DNA from: Imbricaverruca yamaguchii
Taxonomy: Eukaryota > Arthropoda > Thecostraca > Neoverrucidae
Assembly: GCA_034440575.1 (NCBI GenBank)
Contig: JAOTOL010001557.1
Coordinates: 1,011,001-1,075,000, forward strand
DNA: 64,000 nucleotides
Reading direction: 5' to 3'
Shown: piece by piece, positions 22,701-37,700 of the stretch
Position numbering within the stretch: the stretch's first letter is position 1
How the letters are laid out: every line of letters begins with the position of its first letter
Translations under genes and position numbers: made by a program
The notes under the pieces: model-generated
What the model was told of the DNA's origin: nothing
What the model saw: the letters and a program-made list of their open reading frames with translations, nothing else
Databases searched by the model: none

Positions 22701-25700
22701 CCACCACACGACACACTAACCAAAACCACGCAGTCATGCGGTAAATTACTGCAGCCGGCGCACATGCGGCCGACGCCGCCGCGTCCACCTGTGGAGAACA
22801 TGCGCACACCGCACACACGACACGCACGCACACGCACACAACCACTTACGATTCGCCAGTCTCGGCACGCTCCTCAGCCCGCTCCAGGTCAGCCTCAACC
22901 ATGGCCAGCTTACGGGCCACCTGAGAACACGCCCGGCCGACGAACGGTCAACACCGTCCCGACAGCAATCTGCAGATGACTGCGGTCACGCGAACCGACT
23001 TACATGACCCACAAGCCGTGGTCGCGCTACAACGGAGACGAACCTCCAGCAACGATGTGACGAAGAAGAATGGATAAACGACGTGGAGCTATGTCGTGCA
23101 ATGGAGAATGCAGAATAATAGACTGAAGGCCATTATATTGAAACCAATCACGTTTTCCAATGAAATATCCGCAAGGGAAGTTATGCTACGTAGCTACCAA
23201 TAGTAATCGTTATTTCGCAAGCAACTGCAACCATGTCAATCGGAATATAATGCGGTGTCACTGGTGGGAAAGTTTCAAAACGTAAGTTGGTAGTAAATGC
23301 TGATAAAAAACAAACCGTTAGTGACGTATGCATAAAAATTGGAGCGAACAACACATTGCGGCTGATGTCATAAACAGCATTGCTTTTACAATGAGCTAGG
23401 AAGGAAGCATATACTATTAACTGCTTAATATTTAGCTAGGAAAAACAGCTGTCGCACTTCAACGACTATTAACTGCTCGCTTAGCCCACGGCAAACAATA
23501 AAAAAAACTATCGCTTGAAATATCTATGCATGCGTTCAGTCAATCCTCGACTGATGTTCAGTGTCAGGAGATCAGGTCACCATCTGCTGGTCCTCACTAC
23601 CATGCCAGGTCATGTCAGGTGATGTCAGGTCACTCCGGTTAGTGGCGGTAACACATAACAGACAGAACAGCAGCCGCAACGCGTCACCTCGTCGTATTTG
23701 CGGTCGGCCTCCTCAGCCAGGAAGCGGGCCTCCTTCAGCTGGTTCTCCAGAGCGTCCATGCGCTCCTCATCCGAGAGCGAGCGGTTCTCCAGCACCTTGC
23801 GCATACTGCGCGCGCGGCACGGGTCAGGTCACAGTAACGGTCAGTGTCACATTCAGTGCGGTTCACGTGTGCCGAGGGGAGACGCACACGCCGGCGACCG
23901 ACCGTGAAATAAGCGTACATCTGGCGAAACCTCGCACTCAGGTCATCACTCAGATCAGCAGTTTGACATTAAACTGCAGTGCTGTGTTTGAAGTTCAGTG
24001 TTGTCTATAATTTCTCACCAGAAACGTAGAGCTAGGGATAAAGTGAAGTGATACCTCTTCTGCATAATCTTAAAGCTAAAATTGAAGCCTTCGAACGCAA
24101 ATATTTGCCAAAACGGGGTATATAATTTAGGCTATTGCTAATATAGGAAATATTTACGAGAAATACCGTTCGGAAACTGTACCGAAGATCGCTAAAATTA
24201 ATTCAACATAATTTTCCGTTATATTAAAAGCAATGTCATTCAAGGTTTACATTTCTCCAAATGTTCCAAATCCTCAGAGGATAAAAAAGCTTGTTAAATT
24301 AAAATCCGACATACCAAATGTCAATTTCGCAGTACCACTTAGGTTGACAGCCCAGGCGCTGTTGTATCGAGTCGGCAGACGACGTCCTGTGGGTGCCGTG
24401 AGTGTGACGACCGGCCGGCCGGTCTGCCGGCGTGCGTGCCACCCCTCGGTGTGTACACGGAAGGGGCCGCGTCTGCAGGTGGTGCAGGCCGACAGGTGTG
24501 TCGGCCGAACCGACCGGCGGCTGACGCGCCACGTGCTACAGCGTACCTCCTCGTATTTCTTGTCGGCCTCCTCCGCGATCAGTTTGGCTTGTGCCAGCTG
24601 CGCTTCGAGAATGGCCACCCGGTCCTCCTCTGTGTTAGTCCGGTTCTCGAGAGCCTTGCGCTGCCTAGCAAGGTTAGAACCACATGCCACGGCGTTAGCA
24701 CACACTTAGAGAAAAACTGCACACCGGGGACAAAACACGTAACTGAGTCATGCCGGGGAGAGGTCGTAGTGCTCGGTGAGGCACACTGTCCGAGCCAAAT
24801 GATTGCTATGCGTGAGCCAATGGACATGCTTCGGTTAAGCATGCCAGTAGCGTTTTCTATATGACGCTCGGTGGGTCATTGATATGTTGGAATGTTATCA
24901 TGATACGCGACACAGTTAACATCTCACGGTTAATAGCAGCACCGCAAAGTAGATAGCGGTTGAAAATCAGAGCCTCGCTACTGTTGATAATAAGCCAATA
25001 AGACGTGGTTTTTCTGGTGAAACTAATAAATGACCTGATACCATGTACATAGGCATCATAACAGGAAATGTCAACAAGAATAAAATGGCGTATGAAATTA
25101 AGAACAAATAAACCAGAACTACAAGCCTAAAAAAATCCATCAAATCTTATGATAGTATACGAAAACCAAATGCATTAAAAGTACAAAATGCTGCGAAGCT
25201 TATATGAATACCTACATGAATCTTCGGAAAAAAATCGAATCTCCTTGTGAGGAAATATGCTTTTAGTTTGCAGTAGCTGTACTTTTTGTACCAGACACAA
25301 CAGCAATCGTCATTTTTTTAACTTAAATAATGCTTCAATATACCTATGATTGGCCAGCAGCTTACAATGCACAGTCTCGATAGGCGGATGGAGCCGAGAG
25401 TACATGATGTGCAAATACATGTAGGTAATAAACTTTCTCAGCTCTCCCCCAGCCACCACACGAAAAGTTTGGTGCATGGTTGGCTTGTTGCCGATAGACG
25501 AAACGGATTATGGCCAATGTTGTTGGCAATTCATTTATCATTATTTAATATACTATGATCATTTGAACTGATCAGGCAGCAGCGAAAGAGCGCGGACGTC
25601 AGTGATACTCTTGCAGTATTATCACTGTATAACTAATTATAAGGCGTGATACCTCCTGACAGATATATATATAATCTGTTTTCTTCTAATCAGCAGTACG

Positions 25701-28700
25701 TGGGAAGTTCGAGCACCGGTCTCCGAGGTCGGCTGGGAGCACGTACCGCTCCGACTCGTCGGCCGAGTGGGAGGCCTCGGCCAGCTTGGTGGTGGCAGTG
25801 GCGAGCCGCTCCTCGGACCGCTCCAGGTCCTCCTCCAGCAGCTGGATGCGCCGGCCCAGAGCTGACACCTCACCCTCCGCCTGGGGAGCGGCCGCCACCG
25901 GGGCACACGTCAGATGGCAGCGGATGCTCACTGTTCAGTCACCTCGGCGCACACAAGCGTCTCCTGTGTACGCACGACTCGATGCATGTACGACGCAGTC
26001 TCAGATGGAGCACACACGCCTCATCGTTCCACGGGCCGACCGCAACAGAACAGGGCCGTATCAAAACAGGTTCGTACCAACATGACATGCATTTCAGAAT
26101 GTACGGCAAATGACACATGACGAACGGGACCAAAAACGGCGCATCCTAAACAGGGCAGTAACAGGTGAACCTTGGGTGTTGCAATCCCCAAAAAGGCAGA
26201 TGAACATATGTGTAGCACATTCTCACCTCATTCTAGAAGTGACTTCTTTGCACTCAAATCCAATCACACGATCTCGTACTCATCCCACACGTGACCTGGG
26301 TCGATCACCTGTATCCTGAACTTTTATAATTCAGAACAGAAATGCAAGGTGAAAGGGAATCGGAGAGCGGAGAAGCGCCCCTCCCCCCTCACATGGATCG
26401 AGCTTAGCATGAATCCGATATACATTGCATAAAACAGTTTACTTCAAATGGATCCTGCACCTTGCATTTCTTCCTTGATTTTCACTCCTTTAATAGTACC
26501 TATAATCTGCAGCCGTGGGGATACACGACAACATGACATCTGAATTGGTCGCTATCAACAAAGCACTTAATTGTATTGAGGTCAGTTGGTTGGTTATTGG
26601 TTTTACGACACATCGGCCGTTGAGTCATGTAGCGTCGTCAATCTCTCACGCCGATTGGCCGCGGGCGAAGAGTAGCGGCAGGTGAGACTCCGACCCACGA
26701 TCTTTCGATTATGAGACGGGCAACTTACCGCAAGACCACTCTTCCCCTTTATTTAGGTTGGACATGATGCACTGCGTGTGATACACCGCGACTCGCTTAG
26801 TCACCTATTGGCGCCGAGGGAGTGTTACCCATCGAATTCAGTTGTACAATGCTTATCTAGACTCACGACGCTGAATATGGTAGGTAAAAAGGAGGTATTA
26901 TGGTGGGTTCCAAACCAAGTGGGAATCAGCAGGAATGAGGTTACTGATGCTGCAGAGAGGCGCACTACTCAAGGCCCACAGTCACGATGTCTTCTTTTCC
27001 AGGCTAGTAACTTCCCAGGCATTAAGAGTACCATTGTTTTTGTCTTTTGTTTCTTTTTTTTTTTTTACAAAATGGCAGGACAGCTGGGAGTTCATGACTG
27101 ACAACAAATTATAATTTTGTAAGCACCCGTCTTGGTGAGTGGTCATCAACACACGTAATTAGTCGTCACGAGGTGATATTATGCCGCCTGTGAATCAGTG
27201 TTAAAATAATGATTTCTCGTTACGTGGGCGATGTGGAAACGAGCACAGTGGGATGTCGAAATCGCAATGGAAATAAGGCTGTTTTTAAATATTTAGTTCC
27301 TTAAAACTCAGTTTTTGGACAATTGCGTGGTACCATGTTCCATGATCCATTCCAACTATCCATTTTGCGTGTTTTGAGAGGTGCCCGACTTGGAGATACA
27401 AATATAAATGATAACGTTGCAAATACCTATGCTAAAGACTGTTATTGTATAACACAACACACCATAGGCAATCCCTTTACCTGGAATTGCACTACGAGAT
27501 GTCGTTATCACGATCCAATATCCGTTACGATGAGCATACGCATGATACATATAAAGAGGACACTGTTAGAAACGAGGCATGCAGACTTGACAAGCATCCA
27601 CCAAGAAGCACGATGTCGATATTCCTCCGGGAAGGATGCCGACTCAGTGTTCAGTAAATATTATATTCCACCCTATTGCTGTAATAATTTATCACTGCTG
27701 TGAACAGGTCACACAAACAGCGCTCACAGATAGCTCCCGAGTGGCGACGAAAGACCACTGTGCCAAACGTGCCACGCTCCACTATCAGTTCTCTAGATAC
27801 TGGTCGCGTGATCTAGACTTTCCCGTAGGCGAAGACGTCATTTTCGACGCACTTCAGTCTCGTTACGGAATGTACTGGGATACAAGTCACCCTTCACTGA
27901 ATCAAGAGCTATTCCGGTTCCCTTAAGATATCAAGTTTCCTGTGGTATATGCGTCTCATTAATACCTTATTCGGCATGCGGGAAAATCACGTCGTACGTC
28001 TTAACCGTAACGGGATCCATAGTGTATTGTATATTACGCAATCTCGGCTAGTTTTCGCTTGTATACTTCCGTATGGCTATGCTATGGGCGCTGCATGACC
28101 ACTGCAGTCGATGCAATCCTGAACCCCAGCAGTAAGCAAACACGGCAGCATGGTTATCCTTCCTTTCATTGGTATTCTTTCACTTGGTTTTAGTTTGTTT
28201 TTAGTACTATCTAAAGTTGCGTAGAATGTCGTTTCTGGTGCAAAAGGTGAAACTGCGTTCTGCTCCTGTACCTCGAAAATCACACTGCAAATCTAAGAAT
28301 CCAAACCATCCATAGTCATCCATCCTTACGGCAGACATAACTTACTACTCTTCACGTGATACCTATCCGCTCCTGGTATGAATTCCTGGCCGGCTACCTG
28401 CCGGCCGCAGTGTTGCGGCGGGCAGCACCAGCCAGCTCGGCCGCTGTCGAGCAGCGTCTGCCACAGCACGCGCCGACGGCCCGGCCGACCGGCGTGCGAC
28501 ACCGTGCCCAGGCGGCACACGCCACTCCAGTGGCCGACACCGTTCGGTGATCTACGCCACCGCGCCCACAAACAGGTGACGTCACCACGGCTGCCGCAAC
28601 CGCCGCACCACCGGCCACCCGTGTGCGAACTGCGAAGCCAGCGTTTGAGGGGAGGGCCAGTAGCCGCGCCATGGGTGGCTGAGGGTCCGGCCGGATGCCG

Positions 28701-31700
28701 TCGACCCGCGACTGCCGCGTGTACCTGCCGGCGCTGACGTAGGACGGCGCACCTAGTCACCGTCACTGGTGCGCCAATCATGCGCCAATATTTGAGCGGA
28801 CATTTGTACGGGCGGTAATGTATGCGGACCGTTGGCCGCACCTCAGCGTTGGAGGTCAGGCCCAGACACGGGCGTCAGCGGGGTGGCCCACCAATTGTAA
28901 CACCAGCCGCCACAACTGCGCCATGGCCACACCACGCACACAAGCGACAGCCGTCAGCAAAAACTGGCTGCGTGCGTACCGCGCTGAGTTACCACTTGAC
29001 GTCCTTGTCAATCTAATCATTGACAAGGACGTCAATGCAACGAAATCTGATGGAACGCCAGCGCTGGTCTTGCGTACACGCGAAAACGAGTCTCTTCTAA
29101 CTTTCACTGCCTGACTAGATCCATGAAGGATGCCTCTGGGTTGCGGATTTCTTCCGCGGGACCGGCCAATGAGATCGCATTGTGCACCAATAGCTGGTTT
29201 TACAGCGGCAATTGACGGACTTTTGCTGCTGTTCAGGAGCAATATAGAGAGAGCAGACCTGGCATAACTATAAGCATTAATTGGAAGAGATCTTAAGTCC
29301 CAGAAGCTTCAATATCACTTTTTTTTGCTACACTCCAGCCTTCCCAAAGTGGCGTCTTTCCCAGCCGGAGGAGCCACGTCAGTGCCCCCTGAATCCGCAT
29401 CTGCACTTGCCCCTCTTCAACACTAGCTCTGGGCAGTTTGCAAGGAAAAATCACCACCAATTACCAAGAACCATTCTCACCCACAGGCTGGAACAGGGGG
29501 TGTGGCACGATGCCGCCTGTGTCATGCCACGGTACTAAAGCCAGGAATTGAGCGTTGACCCTGTGGCGTTCGCCTGGAACAATCGACCAAAAAAAAAAAA
29601 ATGTCTGGTGTCGGGCTCTCCCTCCCCTAAATTTGGATGTCCCACGACCTATGCTCTTAGTAGTCTTGAGGGAATTATAAATGTTTTACAGAAGTCCCCT
29701 GCATACTGATATAATAATGCTTCTGGGAGGTAAGAGGGATTTATCTGTTCCAGCGAATTAGGTATAAAAGGTCACTCGGCTTCGACCGGATGTCTTATCA
29801 ACTGTGTAATTAATCCCTGTGACGTGCTCAGACGGCAGCACATTCTGACACGCGATCGTAATCCGCACGGATACAGCCACAGGCCACCGCCCGGTGAGAT
29901 CGGGCCGAACGGCGTCGGCGTCTGCCGGCACCGAAGCCGCACATCGTGTCTTGCATCTCTAAACAGCGTTGATTCATATCCGATGAATTGAAACTAAAAT
30001 GGCGACGGAAAATTAACAGCTATGCTGAAATATATCTGGAGTAGCTTTTGGAATGACACGTCTATGGACGATAATTATTCAACACCAAACGAAGTTGTGG
30101 GCACCAGCAACAGCAGTGACAATAGCACATGGAACATCATATTTGTCCAAGTAATGAAAATCCGCTAACCAGGCATACCACATGACCAGAAAGTTGACCA
30201 CCTACTTCTTCCCGGCGTCGCATCTCGTCGTTGACTTGGTGTCTCAGATCGTCACATTCGTCACGCTTCTTTTCTAAATCATCCCGTGTTTGCGTCATTT
30301 TCTTCTTCAAAACTTCAAGTAACGTTGCTCCTTGGCCGGCAGACATGATTTCACTTGTTTCACACTGACTTTCACACAAATCACACGCAACTCACACACG
30401 ACGCCCTACGCCCGGACACCACCCTACCAATATGGTCGCCGCTTTTCGCCGCGCGGGGCAGACCTCAGCCGTATTCATACGCAGCAAATATAGTATAAAG
30501 TACAACCCGGTGTTCATGTAAGTACGAAGCGATTTATGGCGATATTGTATATGATTTCCGTGTTCAGTCTAAAATCGAAGTAGTCAGATACATCAATATA
30601 TGCCTTGCTGTCGAAATAACTATGAAGTCCGAGACTGGCACTCATGGGCAACTCCCATCGTTGGTTCGCAACCTGAGCAAACTCTTGAAGTCATTAGATA
30701 AAATGAATCATTCCATTGGCCAGCAATTGGAAAAGCAAGACATATAGAGCTCATTAATATATAAATGCTCTATTTGAAGCAAGAGTGGCTGAATGCCAAG
30801 CATTATTACTGAAGCCCGCATTGTATTTGATTACCACTGACATGGTTCAGTGTCTGGGTTTACTGCAGCTCAGTTGTATATGTTGGACATGGACGTTAGC
30901 TGCGATTATGTCATTATATTCAATTTACGGCAATGCTGAACACAAATCATTTAGTAGTCACGTAGAAAGTCAGCTTTAGACGTCTTCCTTCCATGCGTCG
31001 CAGCTTCGTGCGTACCGTTAATATAAGGTAGTAGGTAGAGAGATCGTCGCATGGTGAAGGTAATTCATCAATGTGCATGAACGCTGCCAAATAAGAAGAT
31101 CGCGCGTGGATATGCACGGTTACCAAAATACTTGCGGATGAGAGAAGGGGAATGCTTTTTTCGGAACGCGTGCTTTGTTTTCCAGAATGCAAGACTTTTC
31201 ATTATATTTTATCTCGACTGTATTTTTCCAATCTCGAATGTTTTCTTTTCGGAACGCGTGCTTTGTTTTCGAGAATGCAAGAGACTTTTCATTATATTTT
31301 CTCTCGAATGTATACTTTTGTATTTTGGAAACCGATTTTTGAAATGACGCCGCATTTTCAGCTTTGCACAAGCAACCTGCTTTACATTACCGTGATGTGG
31401 CGCGGGGAACCGGTCGGTGGGAATGTCGATCGATAGATGAGTGTCATGATATGAGTATTGCGGTAGGTACCTATACCCAAATCCAGTATTTATGAAGCCG
31501 ATTAGCTGTTCTTCGTTGATCACGAATGAGCGAATGAAACTGGAGATGAAATGTTGTGAATTGGAGGACGGGGACGAGGGAGAAAAAGCGCCCCTCCAGA
31601 ACAAGTCTCCTTAACCAAGATTCCCGGATCCGCCCTGGCCTGGCGAACCGAACCATCTGGATGATATCGGCCCCTTGATCCACTACTAATTTTAATAACA

Positions 31701-34700
31701 ATGTACATATTGGTTCATGGATACTCAGTTGGTCCAGGGTCCTACCTCCTGGTCAGAGCCCTCTGCCAGTCCTTCCAACGACCCGGGCCCACTACATCAG
31801 CCCAGAGACCATATCGCTCCCCTCCCCTCCCGTGGGCCCAGGGGTTGTTCATATCGGCTTGGGCGTCTCCTCTGATGACCACGGGGTTCCCCCGGCAGCG
31901 AACGCCCTCCGTCGACTCAAGATCTCTCTGTTGGCTCGGAGGTCCACTTTACTAGTTGTACCTATCCGTCAGCCCTTCAGGGCCTATTTTAGAATGTTAA
32001 CTGGGATTCCCCCAATGGATCGCACATTTCTTCATTTTTGGTCTAATTTGTCGCCGTTGTCCTGCTTCATGAAAATGTCTCGCTCATACACGCTCGGATG
32101 TTTGAAATGAACAAAATTTCGAAAGAAGACATTTTTAACTTAGAAAGTTTCGAAAGAAAAAATATTTGGAGTATAATGTTCATATGAATAGAATAAGGAA
32201 TGCTAAAAGTTGGAGCCGTGCCCCGTTATTTCACTTTTAAAGAGGGTACAAAAGCGACCCGCTGGACGCCCTCGCTGCTGTGCCGACCTGCCGCCGTGGC
32301 CATACAGAGGTCCCGTCTGGAGGTGCGGATGTAATTTCATTTAATCCTGCATGTGCTGTCAACTAATTGTCCATGCTTATATTCATTGACGATCATTCCA
32401 GAGACGCGTAAATTGTACACGTTGATCATATATTATTTCTTCGCGCACGCAGATACAATATATGCATCACAAATTTTACTTCAAGTCGACATCTGTTCCA
32501 TTGAAACGGCCGAGTGTGGAATTTGCTGAACTATTACATCGGTAACATGGGCACTTGCAGGTTGTGACGCACACGCACGCACCTACAGCTATGACGCGGC
32601 AAACAGTATTTCAAACACTGCAGACAACTTTCGTTTTTTTTCGCCAAGTGCGCTATCGCCACAAATGGTAAACGTATATTGCATCGCATTGCACACGCTT
32701 ATCTGCGCTGTGATGATGTGCGTATCATTTGAAGCATCTTGCACTTATCGCATAACTTGTTCGTATTTAATGCGCACTTCTCGGGTCGGAATCGATGTCT
32801 TCCTCTATGCGACCGACGATATATCCGATGCCGTCGTACCATGTGCCGCGAGACACTAGAGCCGGAACGACGGAACAGAGACAGCTCGGCCGACATTCGG
32901 CTGTAGGTATGTGAGCGCAATCCCCCGACGAAATTCCAGCGGTGACAGCTGCATACTTGGCATTGGATACACTTCGTGAAGGAGCCAAGTGTGACCAAGA
33001 TGGGCCCGTTGACAAGCGCTGTTTTGTCAATATGGCTTACTGGCCAGTTTGGCTAGGTGCAGAACGGATGGCGCTGACTGATGTCGACTCCACCTATGCC
33101 ACCATGGTAGGTGCAGAACGGGTGGCGCTGACTGACGTCGATTCTCTTCCGCTTCCGATCGTAGCGCTGAACAATTATCCTATACTTGCCGTGGTTTGTT
33201 AGCATGTCGACCGTTTTAATTATTTTACTAGCGAACAGCCAGCACTTCTGTCGCCAGGCCGCCATGTCACGAGTTCGAGAGAAGTTCATTCGCATTACAC
33301 AAATCAAAATGCACATGGTTTTACGCCCTTCGTGGCTAATAAGGGGAGTGAAGTATTGCTGGTGTCAAAGAAGCAGGTTTTAAAAATAAACTGAAATACT
33401 TTATCTCCGAAGTAGCCTGGGGGCGAATAGGATAATTAGAAGCAAAGTCAGAGGGTGTGCTGCTGTGGCACCTAAAATAATGGTTGAAATTGAATTACCT
33501 GATGGCTGTTAAACGGAAAATAGTAAAAGGTTTTCAGCTTCAGTAACTCACAATATAAAAAATGGTCAGACCGATTTCTGCAAGAGGCCAATGGTAACCT
33601 TTTGGTCTAAACGCCGTCAGAGTATTCTTCACGTTCATTTCAGTTGGATGCCTGCGGCCATCCAATTTCGCTTTTTGTTTACTTTATTTTTAATCTTTAT
33701 TTGTTGTCCATTCTACAGTTTTGTGGCTTCGCTGTTTCTTTCGTGTTCTTATCGGGGTAGGTATGGCTAAAAACTGGCTCCCAATTTGTCCGATTTATGA
33801 GGGAATGAAATTGAGGCATGCACTGCAGGCATTGCGTTGGAGCAGAGAAGGGAAGAGGGCAGAGACCACTTTCCAACATTAGCCCAAGGGGGATGCATCA
33901 CAGAAATGACTTCAATAGGTTCTTCACCCTTATCCTTAAAGATTGTTCCTACGACCCAGACCACGGGGAAAATTTTCAGCGGGCACTGTGCTTCAAACTA
34001 ACAAATTTATGCTGATAAACCTAATTCAACCATTGGGAAGATGCCATAGCCTGATTTATTAGCACCGGCTGAACTCATCATAGATGGCTCCCAGCTACCA
34101 GGTGATGGTCTCAACTCCATGCCAATACCAAAATGTCAATACGACTTTGGCATGCTTACAACGACAGCCGGTCGAATAGGAGACCGCCGATGACTCAATG
34201 AGGAGGACTTGTGACGTCATAGTGACGGTAGCGCCGGGGTATTTTCGGAGGACTCGGGAGCGAGTCAGAGCCAATTTACGCCTGGCACGTGTTACAACCT
34301 TAGGTGTGTGGCGCGCCAGCAGACAGCAGTGGCATTCAGCAGCCGGTCCCAAACCGTCTCATCGCGTTAAAGCTTCTTGTTTGTTTGTTTGTAGAAGGTC
34401 TTAGTGACGTTTAAATATAGAGTCTGGTACAGCTGCCGGGCCAGGATAAGTCGGAAAGACTGCCGTCGCGTTTTGGCAGCCCAGCATATATATCCAGTAG
34501 AAGAATTTCATGACATTTTTGAGTTGCACAATTCGTATCCCATCCTCGCACATGACGCCTAAATAGGAAGACTTAACACGCTGTGGAGGCCAGTGCTTAT
34601 AATCCCTCAATGTGTCACTCGTTAGCGAATAAGACGTGCGCGGATCAGGCGGCCGGACGTCGCACACCGGATGCATTGCGTCACGTGCAGCTGCCCGCAG

Positions 34701-37700
34701 GATGTCAACTCCTCACATCGTGAGAGAGACGCGCAGCTGTGACGTCAGCACGATGGCAAAAGGCACAACAGAAACACAATTGGCACTGCAGCCCGAGAGT
34801 ACTGGCAACTCGCCGCCGCCTCAATGACAGATTAAGTGACCAGAAACAAATAATGCAACCTCATTATGACAGGAGAATTTTCGCATACTATGATCTCGCA
34901 GGCTTGTTGTCCTACGTCCTTTATTGTATTTCTACATATAAATAGAGCTAATGACGTTGGTGGAGGGATAGTGTTCAGATAACTGCAAAGCTGCCGTTCC
35001 CGTGCACTTATTGACTGCTTACCAGCTACCACCGCGTGGAAGTAGAAGCTTAAGCCCTGTTGAAAAAAAATTGCTGGACATGTGGCAAGTAAGGCATGCT
35101 TCAACAATCTATGAGATAATACTTGAAGATACGAAAACCTGGGTAAGACATGAGCATAAGGAATCACAGCATGCGTATGCAACCAAATAATTAGTAACTC
35201 ATGAAATCACTTCACACAGCGCGATAAAAGAACAAGGAAGTATGCGGGTTCCGTGAACATAGGATATATATATATATTTTTTTTTAATTATATATATGTA
35301 AATGTATATGCATGTATATATATATACATGTATATATATACCTTCGTTCTGAATTCTGAAATCATGCCTATCATATCGCTAATGTCAGAAGATAAGTCAG
35401 TTAAAATTGCCAAAGTTGCACTTGTGTCGCATCCTCGACAGCTGGCCACATTATCTGAACTGTACGAGTCAAGTAAAGCAGTGGCCATGGCTTCAATACT
35501 GCGCGGTAGGATTTATCTTACAGTGGCTAGTTGAAGCATTATGACCGCCCTCCTTATATCAAGTATGAACAGGTTTATTCTGTCATGGCTGCGGCCATAT
35601 GTTGGGTGTTTTCGTACTGTAGCACAATTTAGTTGAATAGTAATGCTTATAAATATTTTGATATATAAATAATTTGGCTTCACTAATACTTGGGTTAGTT
35701 AGCGCACCATGCACGGGAAGAATACCACCTAATCTACTACCTGGTACATAGTCTACCACCTCTACCCAGGCATCCGACAACACCCATACATCCGATAATA
35801 CCCAGATGTCCGACAGTGTCTCGACGTCCGACACTACCCAGATGCCGATTATACACAAACGTTCGATGGTGTCTAGACATCCGACGATACCAATACGTTC
35901 GGCAACGCGTGCACCACCGACAACGGGCCTCTGAGCTGCAAAGTCTCTGGCTACTCAATTTCTGGCTACAGCTGCCAAACCAACTCACGTTGGTCAACGC
36001 CTTATCTTTCTCGTCGAGATCATTGTTAGCACTGAGCAGTTTCTCCGTCGCATCGTCAAAGTCATTCTCCAGCGTCTGCATCTTTCTCTGTATGGTGCGC
36101 AGTTCATCCTCCGCCTTCGCGGGTGCAAGTAAGGGCAAAGAGAAAAGGCGTTAGGAGCGCATGCGCGGCCTGGCCGCCCACTCACGGTCGCCAGCGCCTT
36201 GTCCTTCTCCTCCAGCTTGGTGTTGGCGGTGCTGAGCGACTCCTGCGCCGTGTCCAGCTCGTTGTCCGTCTGTTGCAGCTTCTTCTGCAGCGCCCTAAGC
36301 TCCTCCTCGGTCTACAGGGATGCGGTACGACTAAGGGTTAGCTACCTAGCTACGGCTAGGCCATTCTGGTCTGACTGGGTACTCACGGTTGACAGCGATT
36401 TGTCCTTCTCGTCGAAGCCGGCCTGGGCAGCGAGCAGCACTTCCTGTGCTGAGTCAAAGTCGTTCTCGAGTGTGGCCAGTTTGCGCTGGATAGTGCGCAG
36501 CTCGTCCTCGGCCTGGCCAGGTCGGGTTAGTGGGCGAAAACGCGGGTTAGAGGTGCCAAACCCAGCCGACATACGTCCAAAGTGTCCAGGGTAGCACACG
36601 ACAGTTAGACGACATACAAGGGTTGAACACTGGTGCAAACATGTTCATAAAGCGAGAGAGGTGTGGAAATTAGTCAAAGGAACACACACCATAGCTCTTC
36701 AAAAGATGAAATGTACTGTAGGTATGATGAAATGAAACTTATTATTGGGTCGGAGAAGCGGCATGAATTGGACATGTTTAAAAATAAAAAATTGATAACT
36801 TGCAGACAAAAACAGGGTCATTAATCCTTTGATCACACGGATCATATATCTGAGGAGACAAATGAAAGCGAAAGGAACAATAGAAACGAATAAATGGTAA
36901 CAATATTTTCACACGTTACCATATGAATTAAGAGTATTAGAGGGACCACACTGTTAGACAGCCGCATGTTTCATTCCGCTTGTGCTCGATACCATATTCT
37001 TTGTTTCCCAGTCATATATTATGTGGAACGTATCGCAAATGTTGTAACGACCTTTGCTACACTTTTGGCTGGCCTGTAGATATCTACTAATTACTTATGA
37101 AGGTGAGCAGGATGGCTCTTATTTTGAAAACGACATGCATTCAGCATGTACACTGGCTTGGCTCTACAAGATGTTTGGTTTGCCTATACCAAGCAGAACA
37201 ATTGGCTGCTTGGCCCCTGATCTAGCCATCCGGTCAGAGTTGTGGTTCCAATTTGAATGGGTCGAAGCCCCTTAACCTAACATGGCTAACGAGATGGGCG
37301 TGATGGTTCACTGAGCACGGGTTAAGCATATAACACCTGGTGCCATCCTAACGGGGAAAGAAACTATCTCTGACAAGACACTGAACTTGCGGGGCCAAAT
37401 AAGAGTGCCCCGTGGAACTCGAAACCAACATTACCCACAGACGGTTGTCTTCGACCCTCCCATTGGGCCACCAGCGGGGCGAAATCAACACTTTGCGCAA
37501 TTTCACCGTCCAAGTTTGCATATTCGCATTGATTCAGTCAAATAATATACGAAGCATCAGCCAAGAACATACCTACGACATATCTGGGCATGTATTCACT
37601 GATATACTTATGGGTGACAGATGATGGCAGCGTGCCACTAAAAATATCTGAGAGGTATAATGCAAGGCAAAATTAAATTTTGACTTCGATGCTATCCGGA

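Larger units (their letters stand above)
25881..30205 (-). other. Tropomyosin intron upstream of exon 3, with mobile-element fragments
   Basis: This 4.3-kb intron, for short-form transcripts, holds a tRNA-derived SINE (about 26585-26745), a LINE RNase H remnant (26800-27000), a copy of the inverted-repeat family (27190-27700), a tail motif (28075-28137), a GC-rich block (28370-28760) and a perfect hairpin (28996-29035). No additional tropomyosin exon was found. Confidence 0.55.
30481..35988 (-). other. Tropomyosin intron between exon 2 cluster and short-form promoter
   Basis: Non-coding as far as I can see. It contains an 88-bp direct duplication (31160-31330), a CT-rich block (31720-32000), a 54-bp duplication (33057-33145) and an AT microsatellite region (35265-35340). 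No tropomyosin-like exon was found. Confidence 0.5.

Noticed and set aside
26681..26745. Functional tRNA-Met gene on the minus strand
   Set aside because: The order of A box, anticodon CAT and B box is present, but the acceptor stem does not pair and the B box is changed. It is a SINE head.
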